Below are positions 46,109-57,716 of a DNA stretch of 64,000 nt, in pieces; the first letter of the stretch is position 1; each line of letters begins with the position of its first letter. The stretch is from NCBI RefSeq assembly GCF_000226095.1, contig NC_016472.1:2170001-2234000 (forward strand), in the 5' to 3' direction. The position numbers were made by a program, and so were the translations under genes. The stretch is from Thermothelomyces thermophilus ATCC 42464 (taxonomy: Eukaryota > Ascomycota > Sordariomycetes > Sordariales > Chaetomiaceae). The notes beneath the pieces are model-generated. The model worked only from the letters and a program-made list of their open reading frames with translations, was not told the origin of the DNA and did no database searches.

Positions 46109-47045
46109 TCAACCGAGCTCGCGTCCTCGTCGGGCGAAGCCGAAGCCACCTCTTCCGCTTCCATCCGGTCCTCTCGGTGCACGTATGACTTGATCTTCCT
46201 CGCGCGGGATATTCGACCGCGTGTCTGTGCCTGATTGAGAGTAGCTATCCCCGCGCTTCTGTAGGTTGAAGCCTGGTTTTGGCGAATAGCCGGGATCAAA
46301 CAGCTCCCTAGTGGGCCCCGGCTGCTGGTTGTTCTGTTGCTGGTTGTTCTGCCGCTGGTTGTTTTGTTGCCTCCTATCCTGTCGCGAGTTATCCTGGTCA
46401 CGGCCACGGCCACCCCTGCCACGACCTCGTCCGCGGTGGCCCTGCCGACCTTCCCCTCCCCCCGATGGCGGGGTACCGGTGCGGGGCGAGGACTGGCCGG
46501 ACGAGGGATTCGAATCACCAAAGATCTTGGCTCGCGCCTCCTCGTACCGCCTCTGCTTCTCTTCGAGTTCACGCTGCTGCCGCTTGCGGATCTCTTCGGG
46601 CGATTCTTGCGGCTGCTGCTGCTTCTTCTCCTCGCCTTCGTCGTCTTCATCCTCTTTCAGCGTCAATTGCTCGAGGCCGGTGACCGGATCGCGCTTGGCG
46701 AGGACCTGCGGTGCGGGCTTGCGGCTGAGAACCTTGATTGGCGTTTTGAAGGGCATCGTGAGAGGAACTTGGTCGGCCATGGTTGGTAGGAACGGCGGAT
46801 CATCCGGAGCCTCTCTGCGCGCGCAAGGTTAGCCGTGGTAGGTAGGAACCTAGCGGTCGGTCGTGTGCATCCTACGCTGACTGCCATAACCTGCGCTGTT
46901 CTTCGGCGTGTTTTGCCAGCCGCTCGGCGCGTGTCATGGGTGCTTGAGGCTCAGGCTTTGGTGGTTCCTCCTTTGCTGCGCGGTCGGCCAGGACCTCCCA
47001 GTCGTCGTCCTCCCAGACGTCTGGGACTCTCCCCCCTTTGCTCAT
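46109..47045 (-). CDS. SUZ-domain (SZRD1-like) RNA-binding protein
   Basis: The two exons are complement(46109-46814) and complement(46876-47045), giving 291 residues with a phase 2 junction. A naive start at the ATG at 46780 would drop the conserved N-terminus: exon 1 encodes KGGRVPDVWEDDDWEVLADR, the acidic-tryptophan motif typical of SZRD1. Splicing runs QRRLWQSA-EAPDDPPFLPT into VPLTMPFKTPIKVLSRKP. The SUZ motif follows in a helical basic segment (RYEEARAKIFGDSNPSSG), then an RGG-type stretch (GHRGRGRGRGGRGRDQ), an Asn/Gln-rich run and a C-terminal glycine/arginine tail. SUZ proteins bind RNA and occur in mRNP regulators. The exon 1 donor is GTAGGA, weaker than average, but it is the only one keeping frame and conserved residues. 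Confidence 0.85.
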
Positions 47046-47555
47046 TTTAGCGGCGTCGCGGTGGGTCTCGTCTGTTTAGGGGGGGCGTCTTTTACAAGAT
47101 GCGTTCTCCCGATCGGTTGTAATCAAGTAACGTTATTGCTCGTCGTTCGAGATCTCAAAGTTTGGCCGATACGAGGTCATTTCGAAAGCTCACTTTTAAT
47201 GCCCACTGCAGCGGGTTAGAGACGCACGGACCAGTTACCACGAATGTGGGGGGATTCAGCACCCCAGGAAGGTGTCATAGGTACCGCAGCTCCTCCGTAG
47301 TCGGTGCTATAGGCACACGACACATTGCTCGATCGACTACTCACTTCTTGAGAACAATCTGCTCAATTGTGTTAACCAAGATTTGGGTCTCTCTGATTGG
47401 CTCTACCTCGAGCTTCAGTAACCTCGCGAACGTCTCACATATCAAGGGATCTTGTAAGTCCCGTCGCTGAGCCCGTACCAGCTCCTCGGTTTCGAGAGTA
47501 TAATCCCACTAACGAGGCAGTCATCGGCCCAAAACCCACCTCCATAGGCATTATA
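47046..47555. promoter_or_regulatory. Divergent promoter region, SUZ gene / small gene
   Basis: This 510 bp stretch lies between the two starts. The frame of the downstream small gene stays open to about 47394 but without an ATG, so an additional upstream exon cannot be excluded. A GTAAGT at 47454 could be its donor. Confidence 0.4.
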
Positions 47556-47929
47556 ATGAACTCCGACGACCTAATGTCTGACCCTGCTCACCCGGCCAAC
47601 CATTCCTCAGATTCCAAGGGAGGGGTCTGGAACACCAAAAAGTTTCGCGATGAGTACGAGATGTACAAAAATAGGCTCCAAGACCAGAGGTTCAGTGTCG
47701 GTAAGCAGCCATTTGTGGTCCCAACAAACCCAGCTTGCAATGCATTGATGGTGTTGTGGCCATCTACTAACCTGCCTCACTAGCCGAGTACCCTGACCCG
47801 CTCTCACCGCGGCCGCCTCACCCGAAGCAGTATCCCTCGGGAACAAGCCCGGAGCTGGAGAGGAAACTGCAGGAGCTGATCGCTCAAGTAAAGGCCGGAA
47901 GAGGGGTTTCTGGTAGCAGTGCTGCTTGA
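47556..47929 (+). CDS. Small hypothetical protein, spliced
   Basis: The two exons are 47556-47700 and 47784-47929, giving 96 residues, with a GTAAGC donor, a CACTAG acceptor and a phase 1 junction. The product runs from MNSDDLMSDPAHPANHSS through GGVWNTKKFRDEYEMYKNRL and QDQRFSV-AEYPDPLSPRP to a helical end (LERKLQELIAQVKAGRG). The amphipathic, charged composition and the preserved frame across a good intron suggest a real gene. No family is recognised, and no signal or membrane segment is seen. The N-terminus may be longer, because the frame is open for 53 codons upstream of the chosen ATG. Confidence 0.55.
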
Positions 47930-50769
47930 ATAAGTTGCTCCAGACGTAGCATGAGATCCCGCAGATTCGTTTGGTGAGCGGAATGGCGGCCACGACCTAT
48001 GTCGGACGGCTCCGGTTTGGTTAACGAATTACTACAGTACGTTGTTATTGGAAGGTCTATGGCGGGTTTTGGCTGGACTTTGGAGTTTAGCGAGGAATGT
48101 CATGAATTGGTTCGCATGTTCGTTCTCGGCAGAGAACGATATAGACATTGCTAGCTTCCCATCTCTGTGACACCGAACCATGTGCGAGCGTTGTTGACTA
48201 TGCTCCATTGCCTCATTTTGGGTTGGACTCTTAGTGGACCGCTCCTACGCCAGTCACCTCTGGAAAACAAAATGATGGACCAGAAAATGCAAACTATGCG
48301 TGCGGCATATACACTACATAGTATGCACTTGTAATCCACATCAGGCGCCATTCTGGCCTTATTAGGGGGGCAAAGTTCTAGCCTCTCGGCTGTGGCTTGC
48401 CAGTGGAAGGGAATGGGGTGTGCTTGTTGGGAACCCTCTGTTACCATCACTGAGACCTATACACTCGCAAGCGACTTGATAATAGCGCGAGGAGGCATCT
48501 AGGATAGCATCCAGTATCCCTGAAAATCCAAAGAACCGGCGATCGAGCGTAATGCCGTACTAGCAAGAACCAGCCGGTAATCGGACACACCAAGCATCAC
48601 GCCAGCACCCCTTCCGTGTACGCCGTCTGTGTGGGTATCTCTCTGTATCCCAGATATGTATGTACTTTGCTTTGCAGTTGTGTATGTACAAACGTAAACG
48701 TAGATCCCCACGCTCCTCAGGGAGTGAACGGCGGTCGGCCGTGTGTGTTCGAGAGACCAGCGTGGAAGGGGCGAGTGCTCATTGTATTGTTTTCCGAACA
48801 CGCCCTAAGCGCGAGTGGCCTATTCGGCGTCAACATAGCCCAATACTACCTCGTTTTGCTGGCAGTCCGTTGTGGTGACGTGGGTGTGTAGGAAGAACTT
48901 CGGAGGACCCGAAGGTTGCTTAACACCTAGGGGCCGCGACCGGCGTGAGGCGTGAGTGGTCTGTTCAAGCAGCTTACCCAAACGTAGAGTAGTGTATGTA
49001 ATCCAAGTAAAAAGTCTCGCAATAGTGTAGTTAATCCGTACTCTGCATGTAAGGCATGTATGCACTGTACTTCCGTGCCGAGAACTGCAACCTGGTTGCC
49101 AAAAGGGCTGACGTGGGCCGTACTTGTACGCGCAGTAAACGATGTAACGGCGAGCATTGCTTGGCAGCCGCAACCAGTCAAAATCGCGGCCTCGAGGAAT
49201 TGCTCAGGGCGACACCGCGTTCTAGGCTGCTTGCGCGCCAGTTCATTCGAGGCCAACCGCCTGCATGCCTGCGTTATTGCCACCGTCCAAGACCACTTCA
49301 GGCCAGTCGTTGGGTTACCAAAAGATGAGTGGTGCGTAGGAAAAGGCGCCTAAAATAGTGCATTCCGGTGTATTGTGCGTTATGGACTCCGTAACGAGCT
49401 GGGAGTCGGCCATGAACATTAGTCACTGTCCTTGGCAAATTGCACCAATCGCGAGTAAGAGATTTGGGACGCGCCTGCTCAGCTGCCCTCTGCGCGTGAT
49501 GACTATTTGCAATGCCTGGCGGCTCTCAGCATCGGGAGAAGCTGCAAAAGGTGTCAAAGGTGGGGAGGAGGTCCTTCCCTAGACCTGCCAAACCACATGA
49601 AGCAGAGAGGAAATGAAGTTACCGTGCTTCATTGGGAGAGAGGACGCTGGTCTAGGCTGGGCCTGAGAACAGCGACCAGGCTGACCAACAGTCTGGTTGG
49701 CCGGGGTCGCGCTGAGAAGAGCCAGGCTGCTGCTGGTTTCAGAGCCACGCAGCCCGAAGCATCAGCCAAAAGGCATATTGTGGGCCTCTGGCCGAGTCAT
49801 TGATTATTAGCGTGATGGTCTTCGTAGGCTTCAAGCTTGATGGCGACCTCGAGACAGTCGCTGAAGTCGATTTATCTATTCTTGTCCACTTTCAACTTGG
49901 CCTGGTAACGGGACGCCGAGCCGGGCATGACACCTCGGTCTTGTATTTTCAGTCACCTGAAGTGGATTGGCCCTCTCTCAAATACGGATGTTGAGTCTTT
50001 TGGCCGAAACCCGCAGCTACGCAGTAAGCGAAAGCCAAGCTTGGTGCAGTAGCCGCCCAACAATCCGGTAGTTCTCAGACCTTCTCAAACACCCCGTTCC
50101 TCGCCGATGCACCCAACAGCAACGAGAACCACAGACACGGTATCGCAGAACCCAGTTTGTTCTTTACCAGCAAAGGTTAAAGATTACTTGCGCCTCAGAC
50201 CACTCTTTTGCTGCACCAGCTTCGCTTTTAGGTTCGGGAGGTCTCGGCAGCCAACACCTGAGAACAACCCACTTCGGAGCCCCACTAGTGTACGTGTACT
50301 TTACTCCGCCGTAAGGCAATAAGGTACCTACTGTACACACGAGTACGCACCACAGCGTGGTAGGTGCGTCAAGAGCGCAAGCGGGCCCTTTCGGGCAGAA
50401 GCTGAAAGCCCTCATCGACGTCTTGGGTGCGGTCCCTCCACTTGACTCCCAAAACAACACCAAGGCCCGCTTCCGAACAGACTTGACTGCAAAATCAGCC
50501 CAGCCGCGAGACACGGCGATTAGAATTGTTTACACGACGCGGGGACGGCAGCATAGCCTGGAACCCAATCTGCTTGTTCACCTATCTGCCCGACTATTCT
50601 TTGCCTCCCAAAGCATACTCTCGACGAACCGTGACTCGTTAAGATTCTAACCGTCACCCACTCACCGAACCCAAAAAGACACCACCATACCGGTCCGTAG
50701 CGGGCCACAGAACCACGCTGAACCCTCGCCTGGCATTTAACCCGACAACTGAGCGACCGAAGAGGCAAA

Positions 50770-51094
50770 ATGCCAGGCCCCGCAGGAGCAGAGACAGCCG
50801 GCGCCGGACCGCAAGATCTGCTAGGGAGGGCAACACAGGCCATGATGTCAAGGTACGTTGATTCTCATTGCAATGTCGCATTACTTGCCCACTCTATACC
50901 GTCGTTGGCGGTATGCAACATTTGACCCTGTCCGGTTTGTTCCCATCCCAATTCCCACCACATCATCCTGTTCTTGCTGGGTTGCCTCGCCTTGATCTGC
51001 TTCGCAGGCTTCCAGAACCTCGGCGCCCCTCTCAGCCCCATTCTGTACCCGCTACCCTGCATCACCATTTTCTTTGCACTTCATCTTCACCTTA
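50770..51094 (+). other. Possible small spliced gene (weak)
   Basis: An ATG in a CAAAATG context at 50770 opens MPGPAGAETAGAGPQDLLGR and ends at a GTACGT donor near 50853. The next 150 or so bases contain no AG dinucleotide until a CTTCGCAG acceptor near 51009, an AG-exclusion pattern expected of a real intron. The downstream exon is uninformative: the in-phase continuation is short and basic and stops at the TAG at 51092-51094. It may be a tiny gene, a transcript with a non-coding second exon, or chance. Confidence 0.2.
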
Positions 51095-51887
51095 GGATGA
51101 ACTTAATTCGGCTCTGCGCACACGTGCCACTGTGTGGGCTTCGTCCAAAGCACGAGAGCCTTGTTATCCCCTACCCCCAGAGGCGAAGATGGACAAGGGT
51201 CAGCAGCTGCCTTCTCGTATGTGTAGGTGGTTGTTTACACTACCCACTACCGCTTTCGGACAATCCCTGCCTCGCTCTCTTCTAGCTTGCTTGTAAATGG
51301 CAAGATTCCCTTGATGTTCCGGATACACGAGAGACATGGCAAGTGCCCGTATGACATCTCTCCCGAGTACAGGTTACCCTGCCAGATTCTAGATTCGGCG
51401 AGTGCCGTCATCACCGACAACGGCTGGGTATCCCGTTACCACAGTCCGGCAATGCTACCTTTGACGGGTCCTCTGGCCGAGGTGCTTCGAGCACACCATG
51501 GGTGCATTAGTATGCGAATATGCCGCACGAAAAAGATGTGGTGATTTGCACATGCGAACCCCGTCTTTGCACCAGCATTTGCGGCGGCAATTCTGCGGTG
51601 CCAAGGAGCGCAGGCTTATCACCCGTGTTAGCTTCACCAAGAAGCCGGTCCGTCTGACTCGCTGAATGAGCGAGTCGCTGTCCTGCCTTCTCAAGACACC
51701 CCTCTCTCTCCCCTTGACATTTCGTCCCACCGCATATTGTGAGGTTTAGGAGAGAGCCGGTCTCATCTCCTCTCTCCCCCCCCCCAAAACCCCACTGGCA
51801 GATCCTCAACAATACCACATGGCACGGATCAAAGGTACATACATCTCGCACTAAGACACAAGGAGCACGCTTTCGGCCAGAAGTGTG

Positions 51888-51945
51888 CTCTTTCTTATCT
51901 TTTCTTTTCTCTTTTTTATTTTATCTTATTTTATCTTATTTTGAA
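51888..51945 (+). promoter_or_regulatory. Pyrimidine/T-rich tract upstream of SCH9
   Basis: The segment is almost all T and C with a tandem TTTTATCTTA repeat. Such tracts commonly precede transcription starts in filamentous fungi, so this probably marks the SCH9 core promoter or leader. Confidence 0.45.
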
Positions 51946-52335
51946 GCCTTCGCTTTCCCTGCCCGTCTCCCGAACCTGCAAACGACTTTACACTCGGGTC
52001 ACTTTTCCCCAGAGTGCCCCTCTTGCCCCCCGTCTTTCACCCCTCTGCCGAGCGAGACCCCTTTTCCTTGGGGCCGATCTCGTTCTGGCAGGAAAATTTC
52101 CACTTTTACCCTGTTCCTGCTCTCGTCATAGACGTCTGACTGCCCCTCTTCCCCGAGGCAACCCAGCTCACCCTTGCTCAACCCGACACCACTATCATGA
52201 GTTAGCGGTCTACACTATCTCCAACGGTTGCAGCCGTTCTTGCCTGCTTTCTTCTCGTCTCCCCGCTCATTTCCGACTTCGTTTTGCCGCATCCCTGCTT
52301 CTCCCGACCCGCAACGAAAATCACTCAAGACCACC

Positions 52336-55061
52336 ATGGACGGTGTTAACCCGCATAGCAGGACTGCCGCGGCAGAAGATGATGGTCTTGACCAGATCGG
52401 CCTTGACTCGCCGCGGTCTGGCGTCGCAACTCCCCAGCCTGATCTCCATGACAGACGGCTGCCGGGGATCATGAGCTACTTTAACCAGGTTCGTGCAAGC
52501 TCTCTTCAGCGATTGTGGTCTGGTTCTTTCGGCTTCAGCGGACGCACTACAACAACCCCAAAACCCACCGTGCCGGACCCCAAGGAACAGTTGCAAGCTG
52601 CAACGCGGGCAGAGCTGCCTCCCACCCCCGCCGAGCCGGATGCTTGGACCGGCTCGCCAGCAGATGGCCCCCCTCTCCTGGCACATGAGATGGTGGGACC
52701 TATCGACGAGGCAGCACTTGGAGATGCTGCACAGGAGCACTCGTATCCATCCCCTCCAGCATCACAGCCCTCTTCGCTGCGCAACTTTCCCGGGGTCTCG
52801 TGCAGCCAAAAGGCGGCGGAGGAGACCCCTCCGATTTCACGGCCGGCCAGTCTGCGGCACCTCAGCATCTCAGACCCAGGGAAAGGCGCAGCGAGGGCCT
52901 CGTCTCTTCTAGCACCCCTGACAACCATGGTCACCGAATCTAGCGTCTCCGCCCGCCATCTTTCGAATCCAGCGAGACGCCCTTCCACTGTTCCTTGCTC
53001 TCCGAGCCGCGAGCGGGATTTTCTTTACGAGTCAGCCTCATTGGTTCATCTCAGACAGAAACTAACAAGCAACAAGAGCGGTGCATCGACCCCCAGCCGT
53101 GCCCTCTCGTTGGCTCAACCTTCGCACGGCGAGGAGCAAGAGGGCTCGAGGCAAAAGAGCGGTAATGGGATTGACCGGACGGCGGCTAGCACGCCGACAC
53201 CGCCGGGAGCACAGGCGCCGGCAGCCAAGGGCAAGCTCACCATCAAAGTTACTGAGGCCAGGGGTCTGAGGAAGTGTCAAGCCCCCTACGTCGTTGTGGT
53301 CTTTCAGCGCAGTGAGCTCATCTCGTCTGGCCCTCGCCCTACTGAAGACGATGACGAGGCCGCCATCAACGCTGTCGCCACGGGTGGCATGCCGATGAAG
53401 CGGCAAGGAAGTGATTCCGGTCGGCCCATGGCCATCCCGATGCGTAGCAGACAAAGCAGTAACACGAGCATCTCCGACTTCAACACCTTTCGCAACCGCA
53501 ATACGCGCCGTTCCTTCACCAATCCGAAGTGGGATGCTGAAGCGATCTTGTAAGTGTTGGGTCTCGCGACTGTGCTAACAAGTCAGACGACTAACGTCTC
53601 CGCAGCGACGTGGTCGACTCGGATAAACTTGTCGACATCTCTGTCTACGGCCGTGGCCAATCCGGGGAGGAGTTTCTAGGTCATGTCGACTTTCAGGCGG
53701 TGACAACAGAAAAGGAGCCCCCAGTCCGCGGCTGGTTTCCGTTGAAGGGCCACGCGGACACCATGGCCGAGAACGCGCCAACGGGCGAGATATACGTCGA
53801 ATCATTCTACCAACGAACCGAACAGAAGCACTTTGGGCCCGAAGATTTCCAGATCCTACGGCTCATTGGCAAAGGCACCTTCGGTCAAGTATACCAGGTC
53901 CGGAAGAAGGATACCAAGCGCATTTACGCCATGAAAGTCCTGTCGAAGAAGGTGATTGTGCAGAAGAAAGAGGTGGCGCATACTGTCGGCGAGCGCAATA
54001 TCCTGGTCCGGACCGCCATGGCGGACTCTCCATTTATTGTTGGCTTGAAGTTCTCCTTTCAGACGCCGTCTGATCTCTATCTCGTGACAGACTACATGTC
54101 GGGTGGAGAGCTTTTTTGGCATCTGCAAAAGGACGGCAAGTTCGAGGAGAAGCGGGCCAAGTTCTACATCGCCGAGCTCATCCTCGCCATCCAGCATCTG
54201 CACGAGAACGACATTGTCTACCGCGACCTGAAACCGGAGAACATTCTCCTCGATGCCAACGGCCACATTGCGCTCTGCGACTTTGGCCTTTCCAAGGCGA
54301 ACCTGACCAAGAACGACACGACCAACACCTTCTGCGGCACGACTGAGTATCTGGCCCCAGAGGTGCTCTTGGACGAATCCGGCTATACCAAGATGGTCGA
54401 TTTCTGGTCTCTGGGCGTCCTTGTGTTCGAGATGTGCTGCGGTTGGAGTCCATTCTACGCCGAGGACACGCAGCAGATGTACAAAAACATCGCGTTCGGC
54501 AAGGTCAGGTTTCCTCGCGACACTCTGTCCTTGGAGGGGCGCAACTTCGTCAAAGGATTACTTAACAGGAATCCGAAGCACCGGCTTGGTGCGATAAACG
54601 ACGCCGAGGAGCTCAAGCAGCACGCCTTCTTCGCGGATATCGACTGGGATGCTCTCTCCAAGAAGCTCATCACGCCTCCTTTCAAGCCGCAGCTAAAGAG
54701 CGACACGGACGTGTCTTATTTCGATCCTGAGTTCACCAACGCGCTCAACACCAACGGCTCTCTCAACGAGCGCGCCGCCGCCTTGGCCAAGGGCTACGCA
54801 ACGTCTACCCCACTCTCGCCTTCGGTGCAAGCCAACTTTCAGGGGTTTACCTTTGTCGACGAGAGCGCCCTCGACGATCATATGAGGGATCGTTTTAGCA
54901 AGGACGAAGACGAGGGAATGGATGACGCCGACGGTAAGGCCGACGATGATTGGGATGACCTCAACGATGTCGACGCCCGGAGCTCTCACCGCATGAGCGG
55001 TGTCGTCCGAGGCAGCAACAATGACGAGCAACTGTTTGGAGCGTCCGGCTTCGATATGTAA
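52336..55061 (+). CDS. SCH9: AGC protein kinase SCH9 with N-terminal C2 domain
   Basis: The two exons are 52336-53549 and 53606-55061, giving 889 residues with a phase 2 junction. The start has a CCACCATGG context. After a Ser/Pro-rich N-terminus, a C2-like domain begins near residue 295 (GKLTIKVTEARGLRKCQAPY) and continues across the junction (VVDSDKLVDISVYGRGQSGE). The kinase domain covers about 486-745: GKGTFGQV, the catalytic lysine in [17 protein letters not shown] near 611, CDFGLSKA near 630, and T-loop NTFCGTTEYLAPE. The AGC C-terminal extension has the hydrophobic motif FQGFTFVDE near 820, a TORC1-type phosphorylation site. Sch9 is the fungal S6K/Akt-like effector of TORC1, controlling growth, ribosome synthesis and stress. 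The C-terminus is acidic (DDADGKADDDWDDLNDVD). Confidence 0.96.
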
Positions 55062-56879
55062 TGATGTCTGCGTCTGGGGCCGATGTGCCTTGTCATCTGT
55101 TTATCTGGCGATGACCGCTTTGTTGCGGCCTACAAGCCTGCTATTTGTTTTTCTTATTCCCCACTGTCTCTTGGCTGTCTGGTTGGGACGGTACAGAAAA
55201 ACAAATTACAAAAAAGAGAAACCCACTATTGATGACTTCAACGAGCAAACCTATAGCATGTTGCATTTCAGGACGGGTTTCATTATGGCATAGGTCTGTT
55301 TGGTTGGTTGGGACGCACACGCTCGGCGTTTAGGCGAAGGAGTCGGCTGCCGGATCAAAATGACTTTCGTTTCACACATCATCTGTGATGAATGACGGAT
55401 CGACTACCGCTGCGGGTATCTTAATTGTGGGTGGTTGATGCTACTATCGCGCGCTCGTCATTGATACGTGCGCCTCTGCGCCTCTAAGGGTGCTGACTTG
55501 TTTCGAATGGTCATGGTAATGACCTCTCGCCCAAAGGAAAGCTACTGGAGTTCTTGTTTAGACCGAGCGAAGTCTGACTCCGGCGGTAGTCACGGAACTG
55601 TAATGGTGCACTTACGGAACAGTCGTTGTCGACGGGCAATGCTGCCGGAACTATATCTGCTCTTATACATGGTATTATTGCTTTGTTTACTCGAGAATGA
55701 TCGTATGATCCATACCTGGTCAGATCTCGGGACGTGAGAACTTGGCTTACTTGTCCTCGTTGGTTAACCCTCTACAGCTTCCCATAGGAGCACCGCCAAG
55801 TCTTCACACCAATAACTTGTAGATTTTATAGTCCTCCATCGACCAGGTTCATTCATTGTCATGTATGTCCAGAAGGGCTAGGGCAAGTGCTAACGCCTTG
55901 GTGTATCAACTCGTGACAGTTCCTCCATAGCCGAATGGAATTTGAAACAGATCTAGCTTGGTGGCTTGAACTGAGGACAGTGAGATACTTAACCTAAGTT
56001 TGGCAGCATTTGCTTTCCTCCCGCGCGAACTCACCATGTGTCGATTCACATCTTTATGCCATAGAAGGTTTCTGGCTGACTGCTTCTTACATCTTCAAAA
56101 ATGAGTGCTTTTTTTTTTTTTTTTTTTTGGCTATTCGATTTATGAAAATCCTCTAGGTATAAATAATGGCGTACTAACCCTTAAGAGTGTCCAAAACATT
56201 GGCATAAACACTTTACATGTCGGAATTCTGATCGATTTGAAGAACAGAAGTCTTAGTCACACAAGGTTAGTTTGTGGTATATTTACTGTCCATGACGTGA
56301 GAATGTTTAAAGTACCAACGGCCCGACAAGGTCCCTATGAAGCTGGGCCCTGATACTTATTCAACTGCTGCAACTGTTGAGACTTCCTCCATATCTTGAT
56401 CTAAACCAACAAGGGCGATACTGAAGAGCATTATACTCCCAGAGTACGTCTCTTTGGGGCGAGTCAGCGTTCAGATGTAGCAAGACTCGCAAGACGGAGG
56501 GCAGGGAAGATGGTTTTTTTTTTAATACAAGCCTGTCAAGATATGTGTGCGTGCTTGTGTGTGTGCAAGTACGAATGGCGACGGACGTGATATTGTAACA
56601 AGGCTAAAGAACAATGTACACGGATTATTCCCCGCCCAAGGAACGGCTCCTTGCCCCGGTGAAGCCAGTGGCCACTAGCCTCACTTCTTCTCTCACGGCA
56701 CTAGAAGGAAATCAATCCCTTTTTTTTCCCGTCCTGTCCGACCCTCGAAACACTACCGCTGGTTTCCGACCCAACCAAGGCGGCCGAGCAACGGGTCACC
56801 ACCAGAACCCCCCAAAAAACCCCTCTCTACTGCCCCCTGTCGCAAATCGGACAACTGAAGGAATCCGGTTATCCCTGAT
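55062..56879. other. Convergent, AT-richer intergenic region
   Basis: This 1.8 kb stretch lies between the stop codons of SCH9 and ATP14. The part from about 55,750 to 56,600 is visibly more AT-rich than its surroundings and contains 20 T at 56109-56128. I see no coding frame or element boundary. It may be old repeat-derived DNA. Confidence 0.5.
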
Positions 56880-57716
56880 TTAGTGGTGAGGCTCCTCCTC
56901 CTCCTCGACGAGCCAATCCTGGACGGCGGGGGCCGGCTGGCCGGCGGCGGCGCCCTCCTGTCCCTCAACCTCAACCGCCATCTCTTCGTACTCCTTGAGG
57001 CTCGAGGCAAGGTCGGCCTCCTCGGGCGACTTGGGCGCCTTGGGCAGGTTGAAGGTGGCCACCTGGCCGACGGCATCGCTCTCCTTGATCGGTGTTGGCT
57101 TGTACGCCTTGAGCTCCTTGAGGTAGAGTTCCTGGACGAAGTCGGCTGTTGAACGAGGAATGGGTGTTAGTATTCAAGCAGAGAGACGAGAACCCAGGGA
57201 TCCTAGGTATGGGACGAGGCGGGCGTGGTAGGTAGAAGTCGCCTTGCGCGTGAAGGACGGGTTTGGCAATGGTCGAGGAGATCGGATTGTTGCAGCCGAA
57301 GGAGAGAATCATCCGCGTCGGGTATCCGTTCGATAATTGCGGTGCAATTGATGTTGCGAATAGCCATCCTCGTCTTGTTGCCAACTTCCACTGCCATTGC
57401 CGATCCTTCCGCGCGACCGAGCTTGCTTCCCACGCACCAACTCTTGCTTCTTCCCACGGTGTAACAACAGTGCTGCACGTACCTCTCCGCGAGACGGTCG
57501 GAGCCATGAAGGTCCTCATCGGGACGGCATTGCGGGTGGCAAGCCGGGAAACGGCCGCGACGGCCTTGCGAGCGCCCTGCTTGATGGGGAACGTCAGCAA
57601 TTGGCGTTCAGCGCGACAACGCCGTCATGCATTACATTAAGCGATGACCGACTGCATGAGAGCGACAGGAGGGAGACTGATCAAGAGGGAAGACGTACCG
57701 AAGCCCTAGAAATCAT
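56880..57716 (-). CDS. ATP14: Mitochondrial ATP synthase subunit H (ATP14)
   Basis: The three exons are complement(56880-57145), complement(57483-57579) and complement(57699-57716), giving 126 residues with phases 0 and 1. Introns are 119 and 337 bp, the second being long for this window. The first exon is six codons (MISRAS), and the next gives QGARKAVAAVSRLATRNAVP and FMAPTVSRR, a typical basic mitochondrial presequence. The mature part begins ADFVQELYLKELKAYKPTPI and continues KESDAVGQVATFNLPKAPKS, ending in an acidic tail EEEEEPHH. This matches subunit h of the fungal F1Fo peripheral stalk. The acceptor before QGARK has a GCTGAC branch-like sequence 13-18 bases upstream. Confidence 0.9.

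Larger units (their letters stand above)
47930..52335. other. 4.4 kb gene-poor interval upstream of SCH9
   Basis: Translated frames here are short and lack coding character. Features seen are ATGTATGTAC at 48656-48665, a possible mini-gene beginning at 50770 (separate entry), a C11 run at about 51778-51788, and a T/C-rich tract from 51888 to about 51945 followed by CT-rich sequence up to the SCH9 start. The last roughly 500 bp are probably SCH9 promoter and 5' leader. No transposon or RNA gene was recognised. Confidence 0.55.

Noticed and set aside
55750-56600. AT-richer block as a RIP-mutated transposon
   Set aside because: Base composition is shifted, but no terminal repeats, target duplications or decayed transposase or polymerase frames could be seen. 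A dinucleotide RIP index over this block would decide it.
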